This document shows positions 13,256 through 26,500 of a stretch of DNA of 64,000 nucleotides, in pieces. The translations under genes were made by a program, and so were the position numbers. The stretch lies in the NCBI RefSeq assembly GCF_034702125.1, contig NC_085869.1:53704714-53768713 (forward strand). The letters are read 5' to 3'. The notes under the pieces are model-generated. The model had not been told where the DNA came from, searched no databases, and saw nothing but the letters and a program-made list of their open reading frames with translations. Position 1 is the stretch's first letter. Every line of letters begins with the position of its first letter. Source of the DNA: Engraulis encrasicolus (lineage: Eukaryota; Chordata; Actinopteri; Clupeiformes; Engraulidae).

Positions 13256-13844
13256 ATTGACTACCAACACATTTTTAACCAGGCACTCCACCAAATAACC
13301 TGAGACTGGGAATGTAGTTGTGGCGTATAGTGCGCAGGCTTCAATCACCAGCATTAAACCACAATTTACAATGCTCTGAGGTCAACTAGAAAGTGGATAA
13401 ACATTTCTTTTGAGGCAGCGTTGTATAAAAGAGCCATCTCTATTGGTGTGAGAAGAGAGATTAAGGCAATAACGACAGCAACAACTTTAAAAGTCACGAT
13501 TAGGGAAGTGCACTTCACTGTCAATGGTTTATGTTTTGTTTTTATTACGTTTCGACAATCAGGCTAAAGGATATCTACAGTCAGTCCAAACTCCAGAGTG
13601 CCAGTGTTGCAACTTTATCTCCTGTGGTTATACTGTACCATGTGGCAGTGTACTGTACATAAGAAACAATCTGTAATTGTGTTGGTGGACAACATGGTTT
13701 TTTTTTTCAAGATTTTAAATGTTTCAATTCTTTCTCAACGGATGCTGGCATTGTGTCTTATGAAGTACTGGGTGTTTTTTTGTATTTTGTTTGACAATAA
13801 CGGTTTCTTTTCCTAAATGTGACATTCCAATGAACCACAGCGTG

Positions 13845-13876
13845 CACGCACGCACACACACACACACACACACACT
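13845..13876. repeat. Short (CA)n microsatellite
   Basis: About 30 bp of CA dinucleotides preceded by GCACGCACG. Confidence 0.95.
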
Positions 13877-14481
13877 GAATCAAAGTGCAGCTATAAAACC
13901 AGTCTGTTGTACCCTCACAAAATACTTGGGTTTATGGCCACAATAAGTTGAACCATAATAACTTCTTAAAGCCAATACGATTGAACCCTGTAGACCAGGC
14001 TTAGGGCTTCTCAGAGCATCATCATGACTGTATATTTTAGTTACTGGACGATTTTCCGTTTTTCACCAAGGAAATCATGGTCACTTGTTTCTTGGACCAA
14101 CAGTTGGAATAGGCTACATGTCACTGTGCGCCCAGTCACAGGCACCATGCTTGTGCCTACGGCATTAAACACAACTTATAAAGTAACCAGCCAACTTTTC
14201 TCATTTTACTGTGACCTGTTCAATATTCATAATGTATTTCTTAACATTGTATGTTGTGGCTGGCAATTGACTACCAGGTGTAGTGCTGTTGGGTAATGAG
14301 GCCATGTTAAGTTTCTTTTATATTTGTATCCTTATATGTTTTATGATTTAATATCATGTGATATTTGTTACAAAGATGTGCTATAATATTGTATGACCGT
14401 AAATGTATAATAAAATCGTTGACTGTTTCTTTCAGTTTGGATTGAGTATAACAGATTCATGTTGGGCTAGTCATTTTAGCA

Positions 14482-14975
14482 GCAGTGCTCTACAATTTCA
14501 GAACGCAGTATAATTCAAAATGGCAAACTGAGAAAAAAGGCTTTAAAGTTTCCTTTCTGTCCACGCGACTGTGTTGGAGGTAAAGTGGTGATGACACTTC
14601 CATATAATACTTTTTTATGGTGAAAATTTACGCAAACAAGAAAAGCAAAAAAAACCCAACATTCTCATTACTTTTTAGCTGAAAAATCATTATACTGCGT
14701 TCTGTTGTGGTATTACTGTCTACACCAAAACCACGGTGTCAATGGAGAAGTGCAGTATAATTCGCATTATACTGCGTTCTTGGCTAGTACGACGTAACCT
14801 CCTAAAACCAAAAAGCACAGTATAATCAGTTTTTTGCGTTTTTTTCCGAAACGGGACCAAGTTGGGCCAAAAAATTTTAACACAAGAAAAAGAAGGTATT
14901 TTAAAGCCAATTTCCGGTCTAAACCCATTTTCGACCATTTTCAAGATACTGCGTTCTGATATTGTAGGGCAGCGC
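14482..14975. mobile_element. Non-autonomous TIR element with AGAACGCAGTATA motifs
   Basis: Left end gcagtgctctacaatttcag and right end, inverted, gcgctgccctacaatatcag. The motif cagaacgcagtata follows each end and its complement recurs inside (near 14690 and 14765), so the element has internal inverted subrepeats. No transposase. Confidence 0.7.
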
Positions 14976-15434
14976 AGTGCTCTGCATTCCCTTTCACTCT
15001 CGAATGGTCTTGAGGCATAAGGCAGTAGCACCAGCATAGCTGAAGCAGAGGAAAAGAAACAATATTTCAAAATTATATTCAATAAGATGTTTTATTAAGT
15101 GTACCTGAGAAAGTATACTTCAGGCCCTTGAATCAACAGAAAAGTATAATCTTGTTTGAAAATGAACAAATAAGCCTTGAAGCTCCTAAGAAAAATCAAC
15201 ACAAAATCAGCACTTTACAAAATAACTGTAAGAACAATATTTTCCATGGCAACACCAATACCCTGACTAACACAACTGATTATGTTCACCTTACAACAAA
15301 CTGATTATGTTAAAAAATATAACAATTTTATATTAAGTCTTATCTACTCCACATTGCATACTTTCATACACATTGATCTCGTCTGATCTATTATGTGAAA
15401 AAGAAAAGTCTGACTTAAGTGTCATTCATACATT
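14976..15434. other. Intergenic, nothing recognised
   Basis: AT-rich. Holds a minus-strand AATAAA (15091-15096) that could serve parp9 if its 3' UTR spans the adjacent palindrome. Confidence 0.4.
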
Positions 15435-15436
15435 TA

Positions 15437-17067
15437 CAGTCCCAAGAAAAAGTTTGTACACCCTTTGAAATTTCTTACCTTTCTGTCAAAATTGGTCATA
15501 AAACATGGTCTGATCTTCCCGGAAATCACAAGAAGGAACAACCAGAGTCTGCTTTAACTAATTCAACCCAAACATTTACAAGTTTTCATATTTTCATTGG
15601 CCATAAGATGTAAACATTCACAGGACAGCAAGGCATAAGTAAGTACACCCTTGCATTCAATAGGTTTTAACCCTAAGTTAGTCGCAATAACCTCAACCAG
15701 ATGTTTCCTGTAGTTGCAGATCAGATTAACAAAACAATCTGGATGCATCTGGTCTCCCTCTTCCTTAAAAAACTGCCTCTCGTCAGCAAGGTTTGTGGGA
15801 TGTTTGGAGTGCATAGCTTTCTTGACTTCATGCCATATAATCTCAATTGTTTTTTGTCAGGGCTTTGACTGGGCGATTCCAGAATGTGTATTTCATTATT
15901 ATGAAGCCATTCTAAAGTCGATTTGCTTCTAAAGTATGGGTTGTTGTCACATTTCAGCACCCATCCTCTTGTGTGCTTCAACTGTGTGACAGACTACAGC
16001 ACTTTTTTCTGTAAAATATCTTGATAAACTTCTGAGTTCATTGTTCCACTGATAATAGCAAACTGAAAAGGGCCTGAGGCAGCAAGGTAGCCGCATATAA
16101 TGATGCTCCCGCCACCATACTCAAAGGTGGAGATGATGTTTTGGTGAAGGTGTGGTTCTCCAGTTCTCCTCCAAACATGACATTGTGTGTTCCCCTGAAG
16201 AATTCAACTTTGGTTTCAACGTTGGTCTACAGAATATTTTGCAGTAATTCTATGAAGCATATAAATGCTTTTTCGCAAACCTCTTAGGTGCAGCAATATT
16301 TTTTTGGACAGAAACCCCATTAATTTTAGATTGTCAGAATGAATCCCATTTTTAGCTATTCTTGGTTACATCTCCTCTTCTGAGTATGGTGGCGGGAGCA
16401 TCATTATATGCGGCTACCTTGCTGTCTCAGTCCCTTGACAGTTTGCTATTATCAGTGGAACAATGAACTCAAGTTTATTGTGATATTTTACAGAAAAAAA
16501 CGTGAGGAAGTCTGTCACACAGTTGAAGCACACAAGAGTATGGGTCCTGAAATGTGACAACAACCCATACTTTAGAAGCAAATCGACTTTAGAATGGCTT
16601 CATAATAATGAAATACACATTCTGAAATAGCCTAGTCAAAGCCCTGACAAAAAACAATTGAGATTATATGGCATGAAGTCAAGAAAGCTATGCACTCCAG
16701 ACATCCCACAAACCTTGCTGATGAGCGGCAGTTCTCTAAAGAAGAGGGAGACAAGATGCATCCAGATTGTTTTGTTAATCTGATCTGCAACTACAGGAAA
16801 CATCTGGTTGAGGTTATTGCGACTAACTTAGGGTTAAAACCTATTGAATGCAAGGGTGTACTTACTTATGCCTTGCTGTCCTGTGAATGTTTACATCTTA
16901 TGGCCAATTAAAATATGAAAACATGTAAATGTTTGGGTGGAATTAATTAAAGCAGACTCTGATTGTTCCTTCTTGAGATTTCCGGGAAGATCAGACTATG
17001 TTTTATGATACATTTTGACAGAAATGTAAGAAATTTCAAAGGGTGTACAAACTTTTTCCTGGGACTG
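15437..17067. mobile_element. Tc1-like palindrome, two transposase 3' halves pointing outward
   Basis: Ends CAGTCCCAAGAAAAAG and CTTTTTCCTGGGACTG, each bordered by TA. Left arm (15437 to ~16160) and right arm (~16380 to 17067) are inverted copies. Each codes outward for the C-terminal half of a Tc1 DDE transposase: a GGGSII motif in the core, SKSTLEW, then SQSPD, HPTNLADERQF and HLVEV near the end. Frameshifts and stops break both copies (for example the left-arm SQSPDKKQLRLYG). Only about 200 bp at the centre is unpaired. The full N-terminal half is missing, so it cannot be autonomous. Confidence 0.85.
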
Positions 17068-17258
17068 TATATTTGCTCTTCCACCCACAGTATTCATCAT
17101 ATGGCAAAATTAACATCAGAGAAACAATCACTGTTGAGTATTAGTCTTCATTTGGCATCTGACTATACATTTTCCTTGCACTTCTCAAGCAGGTCACTGA
17201 TTTAACCAACCCAAAAAGAAAGCTCTTATTCCTCTCACAGTACATTCTGTAAAGATTC

Positions 17259-20200
17259 TTACATTCTTTTTAGAGTGTAAATGAAACGTGGCACAGCTTG
17301 CTGGCCATTGAAAATCACATGGATGTCTGTACCTCCTTTTACACTGTCGTAACGTATCAGGGGGTCTTGCTGTTGCTTGGATGGAGGAACGATGAGACCT
17401 GTTGATCCTACGGTGTCCTTGCCGGTAAGAACTTCAGCCTCAACAATGTAGACGTACTCCTCTTCCTCCATTCCCTTCCACAGAGGCATAGCTGATTTGA
17501 CACTCTCTGTGAAGTAGATTCCCTGTCCAAACCTTTGCTCTGAGGGCAGCAGAATAGAAATTGAACATGTTTTTAAAAAGTGAATCTACATACCGTAGTA
17601 CATCAGTCAACCAAATACTATTGTAATAACATACACATTGAGATGTACCAGAACAGTAAATCAGGCATTGTTTAACAGACGACACTGCACTCAGGCACAC
17701 AGTGCCAAACTGGAAAATCAAGTATGGGCACATCGTCCAACTTCATGAGTAATACTCAAACAGCATGTGTAAGCCAACGCCATCTTAAATGATCAAGATG
17801 GCATATTTACCATCAGGGGGGGAATACTCCCTCTGAAAGCCTATCCAGCTGATGAACCGGCAGAACTGTGCTGGCACACGCTGGTAGAGGGTCATTGGGT
17901 CCTTTGTGATGCCTTTCTTGTTCAACTCAAACAGCTGTTCCAGGGCCTTGTTCTCCACTCTTTCAACCTGACACGAACCAACACCACATTTCATTAGTTT
18001 CATACCATTTGGATTGGCAGCCACCATTACATGAAACCACCCCATAGTCAATGGTATGCACTTGCACTATGAAAATATATATTAATATGTTGCATAGACA
18101 GTACACCATTTGAAATCTTAACTTGTGTATAAGCTGGCAACTGTCAGGAGTTCTACATAGTGTACATTAGACCATTTTGTGTGGTATTTTGCATTTTGTG
18201 TATTTTACACTTACACACACAGCACGGAGTCCAGTGTCTTTAATTTTCCCTGTGTCCATTTTTTGTTCAAGCTTTCGTTCAAAATAGGACTTTTCAGGTA
18301 ATCCTTGAGCAGGTCTGTAGAGCTTGAAAAGGCCTTTCAAATAAAAGATTAGATAGGTAAGACCATTAAAAAAAGTTATGATTGGTGGCTACTGAAATAT
18401 GACAATGACTTAAAGGTGCACTGTGTAATACTTTTTGTAGTGTAATTCCAGAATTCATGCTGATTGCTGACCAAATGTTGCCTTTTCATGAATACTTACC
18501 ACAACCTTCAAATTCCAAGTATTCATTATGACCAGAAAAATGACACTTTCCATTCATGCACAATTTTCTCCATGGTCCGCCATTTTGAATTCCCAGAAAT
18601 ATACATTTTCAGCGGAAAAACTTACTATAGTTTGGTAATACTGATAAATATTAGTTTACTACTTTGTAATTATTCATGAAAAGATCAAATTTGGCAATAG
18701 GCAGCAGTTTTAATGAGCAGCATAGTAACAGTACCTACTCTGGCCACCATCCTGCACCTTTAATATTATTTTACATCATTATAAACTTACATTCTCTTTC
18801 CATTTTGCATTTCTTTTCCTGGGACTGCATCTCCATAAATAGGAAGTCAACACTAATGTCAGAATTGATGTGCACCACATCTTTTCCAGCAAGATAAGCC
18901 CTCTCCAGGGTGGCATTAATCTCTGGGCTTTGCATCTCTGGGAAATCCTTGCAAACCCAGCGCACAACGGAGTACAGCATGGTTTCCTCCGCGGCCTTCG
19001 CATAGACCTCCTGTATCTCACAACACATGGCCTCCACTTCCAGCACGGTTGCCGTGACATCTGGTGGTGACCCTCTGACAATGATGCTGGCTGGGTCGTC
19101 AGCAGTGTAGCACACCTTCAGCCCTACACTGAATTTCGCCTGAAGGGACAGCAGGTTGTTGTGTTCCTTATGGCCAAAGTGCTGGATGTGATTATTTCTG
19201 ATGCTGTGAGTAGTTTTTCGCATTCTCTGTATGTCCAGGATGTCATGGACCCATTTTGTGGCAGCACACCGAACCGCTTCACTTGAACTGCGGAGCTCAA
19301 TGCGTGGTCCTTGGTTGCCCTTTTCTTCATAAGCTGGAGGTTCTATAAGAATGAAGAGCAAACAGAAGATATACCTTGAAGGCCTACACTTTATCCAATT
19401 TCAAACTGATTATTAGGGATGCACGGATACTGGTATCGGTATCGGCTGCCGATACTGCTCATTATACTCGTACTCGTACTCGTACTCGTCAAGCACTTGC
19501 CGATACCAGGAACGATACTGCTATTACACAAAACAATGCAAAATCTTGTCACATTCTGTGGACTTGAAAGCAGCATGGGAAAAAAGTGCCACCTCATACA
19601 TTTAATAACATTTAAATCTACATGGAAATGGACAATACAAATATCACAGGTGGAAAAAAACAAGGCCATGCATTTATTTTCATTGTATTTTGGTGGCAAA
19701 GGGTATCGGTATCGGTACTCGGTATCGGCAAGTACACACATTAATGTACTCGTACTTGTATTGGTTTTCAAAAAAGTGGTATCAGTGCATCCCTAATTAT
19801 TATATAAAATAGTGGCCTACAAAACTGCTGCTGCTGTTACACTACCATTTATCAACTGTACTCCTAAAAAAAGTGAACAGCTGGGAGTTCAGACTTTAGA
19901 ATTTAAGGTTTAATTTCGCTAAGGAGTTAAACAACTTCAACTTTTTCCCCCCCATGAGATTTTCTAGACGTTCTATATGAACCCCCCCCCCCAAAAAAAC
20001 AACCTCAAAGACCTACATTTTTTAAAACCCTACTTCAAATTATTGAATTAAAACAATACTAGATTTTGAGAACACAATATACACACAATAGTCTACAATA
20101 GTCTGCAGCATTATTGTCAAAGGGTGGAGTAATTTTGACATCAATATTTTTCAGCAGTTTGCTCTGGGTTACATACCATTGCGGGGGGTAAAGAAAGCAC

Positions 20201-23200
20201 TTGAGTGAGAAGGTGATGGTTGCAAAGCTGCATATTCTTTCATGAAAGCCTACAATACAAAATTTGATTATGTACAGTGGAAATAATGATAAATAAATAT
20301 AATGTAATGATAAATGACATTACATGTGTACATTCAGGCTGAAAACTCAGTTTAAAAGATTCAGGGAAAAACAATCAGGATGCACACATGACTCAACGTG
20401 ATGAGGTGAAATCAAAATGTCAAATACCTTGGCATGAGCAGCTAAAGGACATTGTAAGCAAAATGTTTGGCTAGGATTCGTGTTTGCTTTGGCCACTTTG
20501 TTATGAACATGTTTTCAGTGCAAAGTGTGCAGTTCATACCTGAAATGTGGCATCCTCTGAGGGGTATATCACAAAATACACATCCATAGGGCCTCCCTTG
20601 TATGCAGTGGAGAAGGCTCTTACAGCTGTAGTCATGATATGAGCCACCTCACTCGCAGTGAACCCCAAATCACCACTCCCAATAGCAGGAAAGGCAATGG
20701 ATGAACATTGGTCTTTCTCCGCTTTGGACAAGCACTTTGAAACAACGCTATTAAGCATCTGTAGGGACTAAATCGACAAGTTGCCAGCTAGTAATGAATA
20801 ATGATGAATAATATCAAGGGACAATATTGATAATCATACAGTGCATTTGCAAGAGTTCAGCCATAAATTAGAGAAAAAAAAAGCATTAGAATCAAATGCA
20901 ATACCTGTGTTGCACTGCTGGACTGCGATTTGTGTTGGCAGATTACGTGATAGACGAAATTTGCATGAAGGTTCCATCCCTTCGTTTTAACTACGTCACC
21001 GTAGTTGTTGAACCCATGGGTGGAGGTAGCTTCAGACTGAAGTTTATTTCCAGCCTCTCTCGAGATGGCCTTGCTTACTGCGCCGACAGACAAATCCAAT
21101 CTAGGATTTGTAGTGTTAACAATGGCAGTAGTCTAACCAGAACAAGAGGGGGTTGAATGGAGACATGGGTCATTTCATGTTAAATCAGATACTTTGAGGC
21201 TCGACCAACACGGATTTGAATACAACTCAGTGTGCCTAGTTTCAGTGGCGAGGTAGAACCCCAGAACTGCAGTTGTGTGAATCTGGCAGCACTGAGCTTA
21301 ATATTAAGACATAAACAGATTAAGACAGTCTTAATTAAGAGTGTAGGATACTACACGTTTATCCTTGATTATGTCAGTCATTTGAAGTCACAAAGTGTTG
21401 GCTTGGATGTTGTTTGAAAGCTTGAAGCACTAAAAATCACACAATCAAATTATACAAGCACTTAAAATTACACAATCACAAACACAATGTACACAAACAT
21501 GAAACAATAGTTATCAGGGTATGAATTGATTGTAATGAACATGTTAACAATTGAAGAATACATACATATTAGGGGTGGTACGGTTCACAAAATTCACGGT
21601 TCGGTTCATATCACGGTGTCAAGGTCACGGTTTTCGGTTCTCTACGGTTCTTTTTTTTAGTTCATGATAAATGGTGTACTGGGAATATTAAACAATATTT
21701 ATATAACTGCAGGTACAAAGTGATGATTTTGTTGGGCAGTACATGAATTGCGGTTTGCCACGGATTGCACGGTTCGGTTCGGTATGTGTGTGAATTGTAC
21801 GGTTTCGGTTTTCGGTGCGGTTTGTGCCATCCCTAATACATATATATATATAATATATTATATAGCCAACATCTTGAGCTATGCCGCAATGTCATGAATA
21901 GTAGTAGGGGGAAATTAGATATAGTTGACTCATGTCAGGTGGGGTACTGTCTAACTTGTGCTAATACTGTAGAGCTCATTTCAACCATTGCGTCACATTA
22001 TCTCATAAATGACTCAAGAGACAGTGACATTTCAGGTGTTGTTCATGACATTTCTAACTACTTTTACATAGTTTTTATATTTAATTTTGTTTGTGTGTTT
22101 TGTAGAGCCAGAAAAAAAGCTTTCAAACAACATAAAACCACTGCAAATTCAGTTCAGGGGTTCTGCCTTGCCACTAAAAAGGCAAACTAAGTTGTATCAC
22201 GAAGTTGATGCCGGTCGGGCCCCAAAGTGTCTGATTTCGTGTAAAATGACCTACATACAAATGCAATTGCTCAGTCATAACAAAGGATATGCACATCTAT
22301 TACAGGAGTAGTAGTTCAAATGTTTGAGAGGAAGTTAACAATACAATGCACTGGAATAAATGGAAATCAAATTAATCTTACATATAAACTACCGGTACTT
22401 ACGTGTTGCTTTTCAATGTGTCCTTTGGTGACATGCAGAGTCACCTTGTTCATCACAGGGGATGTAGGTGAAGGTTTTGCTGGCATCGCAGCAGCTGCTC
22501 CTGAGTATGAGTTGGGCTGGGTAGGCCTATAACTTGAGTTAGAGGTCACAAAGACCTGCTTGCAGGCTCTGGTCATCTCAGACACGGAACGCTCATCATT
22601 GTTTACCAGATGGATTTCCCTGATGGCATTTCTTCCGTGTTCACTGTACTTCTTCAGTCTCTTTACAATGATGGTGGCACACCGGTCCAGGGGGAAATTA
22701 AAAAGGCCAGAGCTAATGGCTGGAATGGCAACTGACTTCAGATTTTCGCTCTCTGCTATCTTCAGGATGCTGTCGATAGCTTCATCCAAGTATTTTGAAG
22801 CTCCATCAATTTCCCTGTGGTCCGCACCCCTGCGCACATAAGGACCTACAGCATGGATAACATTCTTGCATGGCAGTTTTCCAGCCGATGTGACCACAGC
22901 TTGCCCTGTCCACACCTTTCCATTGTATTTTGTGATCCTGTCACTCTCTTGCTGAATAATTGGGCCCCCAGCTTTGACAAGGACAGCGGCAAGCCCCCCT
23001 GCATGTTGGAGATCCTCATTAGCAGCATTCACCACTGCATCCACTCTGTGTGTTGTGAGGTCATCTTTCCACACAGAGATCTTGAGGCCCGAGGGAAGAG
23101 TGATGACCCATCTTTCTTCAGGGGTGACTTTGGGCTTTTTAGCAGAGGTCGTATCCCACCTGTTGGCATTATTGATTCCGTGCAATATTGGAGTGCAGCC

Positions 23201-23284
23201 AAATTTACTAGTAACTGCTTTCACCAGGGCTTGTTCACATTGTCCCACGATGTCGACCTCTGTCCCTTGTAGCACAATGTCCAT
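17259..23284 (-). CDS. parp9: PARP9: two macrodomains and an inactive-type ART domain
   Basis: Eight coding exons: 23284-22403, 21132-20905, 20758-20540, 20249-20177, 19342-18791, 18333-18215, 17967-17811, 17539-17259. All phases fit; 836 aa plus stop (human 854). The start at 23284 has a strong context (caccATGG), with a splice acceptor 12 bp upstream (exon begins 23296), so earlier exons are 5' UTR. Macrodomain 1 (~residues 75-255) has SVWKDDLTTHRVDAVVNAAN and IPAISSGLF; macrodomain 2 (~285-440) has AIVNTTNP and PAIGSGDLGF. The ART-like domain (~660-836) has LYQRVPAQF where active enzymes have L-F-H-G-T, then GQGIYF and LIVPPSKQQ. Gln for the catalytic His is the PARP9 hallmark. Known role: interferon-induced partner of DTX3L in DNA repair and antiviral signalling; macrodomains bind ADP-ribose. 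A poly(A) site is not clear within the first 190 bp. Confidence 0.95.
18410..18763. mobile_element. TTAA-flanked MITE, copy 1
   Basis: Starts TTAAAGGTGCACTGTGTAA and ends CACCATCCTGCACCTTTAA. It lies in a parp9 intron. A related copy is at 47126-47398, sharing the ends and an inner stretch like gataaatattagtttact. TTAA target duplications suggest a piggyBac- or Kolobok-type mobiliser. Confidence 0.65.
19415..19794. mobile_element. hAT-like MITE with AGGGATGCAC ends
   Basis: Ends AGGGATGCACGGATAC and GTATCAGTGCATCCCT, with subterminal direct repeats of tatcgg and actcgt. Flanks both contain attatt, an eroded duplication. It lies in a parp9 intron. Confidence 0.75.
21571..21834. mobile_element. 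hAT-like MITE with AGGGGTGGTACGG ends
   Basis: Left AGGGGTGGTACGGTTC and right GTGCCATCCCT, with many copies of cggttcggtt inside. Flanks share atacat. It lies in the parp9 intron between coding exons 1 and 2. Confidence 0.7.
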
Positions 23285-23547
23285 GGTGAAAAGCAGCTAA
23301 GAGAGGGGGGTTGGGGGGCACACAACACTTCATTAATATTTGGGTGTTACAGAATGTGTCTACGTTCCTACAGCCCAATGGTACCACAACCACAAAGGCT
23401 TAAAAAAACAAAAACAATTTTTTTTTTATTAAGGCTCAGTGGTTCCGCAGCCCAAAGGTTCCACCACTTCCACCCAAAAACCTTTCCCTAAAACCCAACC
23501 TCAGTGGAATCATGCCTAAACCCAAGTCAGCAACAAACACAACAATA

Positions 23548-26500
23548 CACTCGCCTCCAAAAGAGTTGTCGCCTATCCATCTGTTTGGAATAACAGCTAA
23601 TAACCTGACTTTCAATTAATCACTTGGCTTCAGAAGTCACTGATATGAAAGCTACAACCCTCCCGAATGAAAATGCATGCACAAAAATAAATTTCATGCA
23701 CCAAAGACAGATTGACCCTTTATTGAACACAGACAGGGCAGATTTTCACAAGACAAAAGTTTTGTTGCCTATGGAACATAATGTGAAAATGAGCAGATAA
23801 GTCACTTCAAAACACTTCAAATACGCAGATTGGGTGTCATACTTAATCACTGAATCACTCTCACCTCTCCAGAAAATCGACTTTGGCCTTAGGTGTATGT
23901 TTAGGGTCATTGTAATCATGGAAAGCAACACAATGAAAATCAATGGAGTTCAATGAGAGATGGTGACATATTCGCTATTCGTAGAGCAATACATGTTTAA
24001 CTTCATAATTTGATCAATGCAGGGATTAAAGCAAAAAAAAGTAATCTGACTGAACTTTTTTACCGGTTAGGCACCCGATCGAGTATCACTCCGTAACCCT
24101 ACGAAAACCAATGTAGCCAGGCTCTGCCCTCATGACGAAACATACATGCAAGGAATGGTGCCAGAGCCAGCGGCGTAGGCAGACGGGGCAGTCGCCTAGA
24201 GCAGAATAGGCCTATGTCTTGAGGGCGCCAGTAATACCAAAAAGTGCCACAAAATCAGAACTTCAACCAACATAAATCTTTACAATTCACATGAACAATG
24301 AATATTCATTATACTGTACACTAAGTAGACCTATATAGACTCAGTATGAGTGTACCTGTAGGTACTAGATCAGATGTGCTCAATCAGATGTAGGCCTACA
24401 ATGCTATGTTTACAGATGCCAATTTCTAAATACAAAAAAAGGAAAGAGGGCGGGCAGGCCTAGGCCGCTCACCAGATTGACTAGAACTGGCCGAGAATGG
24501 AGGGATAATGGATACTATATCAGACTGCAAAGATTGAACTGAAATTTGGGGCATGTTTTGGTTATTTCCTCTTATTTCTACCCATTGTTTATGAATTGTT
24601 CACAACATCATGCAGAATGGTTTCACAATGAATGCTGCTTCAAAATGGTAGCTGATCTCACAGAATTATTGACTTGGAATTGCAATGTGTTGATACAGTG
24701 AGTGATCCCATTACGGGGTTTTTTGTTGTAGTAGTAGGCTATATTTTGTCTTTCACATTAGAATGGGCAAACACTGTTCTGGTGAAAGCACTGGTGCGCA
24801 TTGCTTGCAGTTGTATTTCTGACATTTAAAAAGCCCTGATCATAGCAATCAGAGGGAGAAAACTAGCTTTAATTATTTGTATGTTTTTCACCCTTCGGCC
24901 TTTTTCAGTATTCATCCTGTTACAAATAACTTGTTGACGTTTACAAACAGGGTGCGGTATGTCTACCTCTGTTTTCTACCGTTTTGAAAACTACTGGCTA
25001 CTTTTTTGCTTCTCGATGTGCGGTGCCAAGCGTACGCTTACCATTGATTTAAAAAACGTCCCCGATTCTTCCTATGCGCACGTGTTCTACAAGCTGACAG
25101 GACGCAGCAGACACGACAGTCACAGACATACGTCTATCGTTTACAAAAGTAACACACTTTCCCAAGCTTGTCGCGCAGCTTTCCACTCGAATCAAGGCAA
25201 ATCACCCACCCATCAGTCCTGAGTGCGCAGTGCGCAAATAGGCTAACTGAACTCAAACGAAACGCATAGTCCGAGAAGATGGGCACAGACGTTGAGCCAC
25301 TCAAAAACAAGCGCACACACAACTGTTGCTGCTGCACACTATTCCAGTTAGCAGAAATAGCGTCACACAGTAACCAGCCTTGAAAGTGAAACAAACGTCG
25401 AAACGGCATTTATCGACCATGAGTCCACCCATCAGAACACTGCTTCCCAGAACAAGACGTGGCATAAATTGGCTCTGCCAGGGATAGCCTATCCGTGACC
25501 CAAATGCAACCCATTTTTAACATATTTCTTGAATATATATATCGGCAACAACAAAGTTAATCTGCTATGAGTACAGATGAGACTGTGAATTATCCGTTGT
25601 CAAAAAGACAACTAGCTCTACACGCAGCCAGTCAAACGCGCTAAACTTTGAGGATGAAACGCATGGTAGGCTATCCTAGTTAGCTGCCATAGTCGTCCCA
25701 TTGGGGCTATGAATAATGCTAGTAAGAGTCACAACGCTTAAAAGGCAAACCCTTCATGAAAAGGACATCATACGCAGTCGAAGTAAACTATTCATTTTTT
25801 TTCTAAATATCTGCCACGGCAGGTGCAATGATATGGAAACGTCACTGCACTTTATACATTGTATTACAATTATTTTCTTTTCTGCCATCAGCAAAAATTT
25901 TGGCTATTTATTTTTTTAATCTCTCGCGTTGCGCTGCCACAGAATTGTTGACCGCTTGTGTACTTTTTTTTGGAACACGGAAGAACAGGGGATGACCCAA
26001 AACTAGGCTACTGATGAGTGAATGTTGTATCACACCGCCAATGGTGGAGTGTATAGCCTAACTACATCCGTAGGCCTACACCAAACACACCTCTCGTCCC
26101 CTTCTCATGACCAGGAGTGCTTTCGAATTGAGTTGTAAAGTAAAAATTGTAAATTAATTGACATAAATTATACGGACGGAAATCCGTCCAAACGAAAATC
26201 CAGTTGACGGAATTCCGTCGTAGCGACGGAAAACTTTAATCCCTGCCAATGACAAAAGCCCTCAACCACCTGCAGCATGCATGCAGCTCCTCATAAGAGC
26301 TGTATCTGTACCATGTTTCACTTTATGCACCATTTCTCTTTTTTCATATTCTTTATCTCCAACACCATATAGTTCTGATGCTATCAGTTCTAAAATGGTT
26401 GATCTTGGGATCTTGATTTCAGAGTATGAGTCCCATTAGCCTTCATTTTTGTCAGAATTAGGCCTGACATACTCTTGGCTGGCTTTTTTGAGACAGGATA

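Larger units (their letters stand above)
12933..14435 (+). other. faim: Probable faim 3' UTR
   Basis: No further exon was seen. A canonical AATAAA lies at 14409-14414, which would give a roughly 1.5-kb 3' UTR containing the foldback MITE at 13076-13255 and a (CA)n run at about 13845-13876. An earlier cleavage site cannot be excluded. Confidence 0.5.

Noticed and set aside
15563..16911. Pair of clean-looking ORFs (MHSKHPTNLADE... and its mirror copy)
   Set aside because: They are C-terminal pieces of a broken Tc1 transposase in a palindrome, not host genes.
24959..25440. CpG-richer stretch with ORFs on both strands, possible promoter or gene
   Set aside because: It lies wholly inside the nested TIR element (24020-26245); no conserved motif or splice context. 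Mentioned only as possible regulatory matter.
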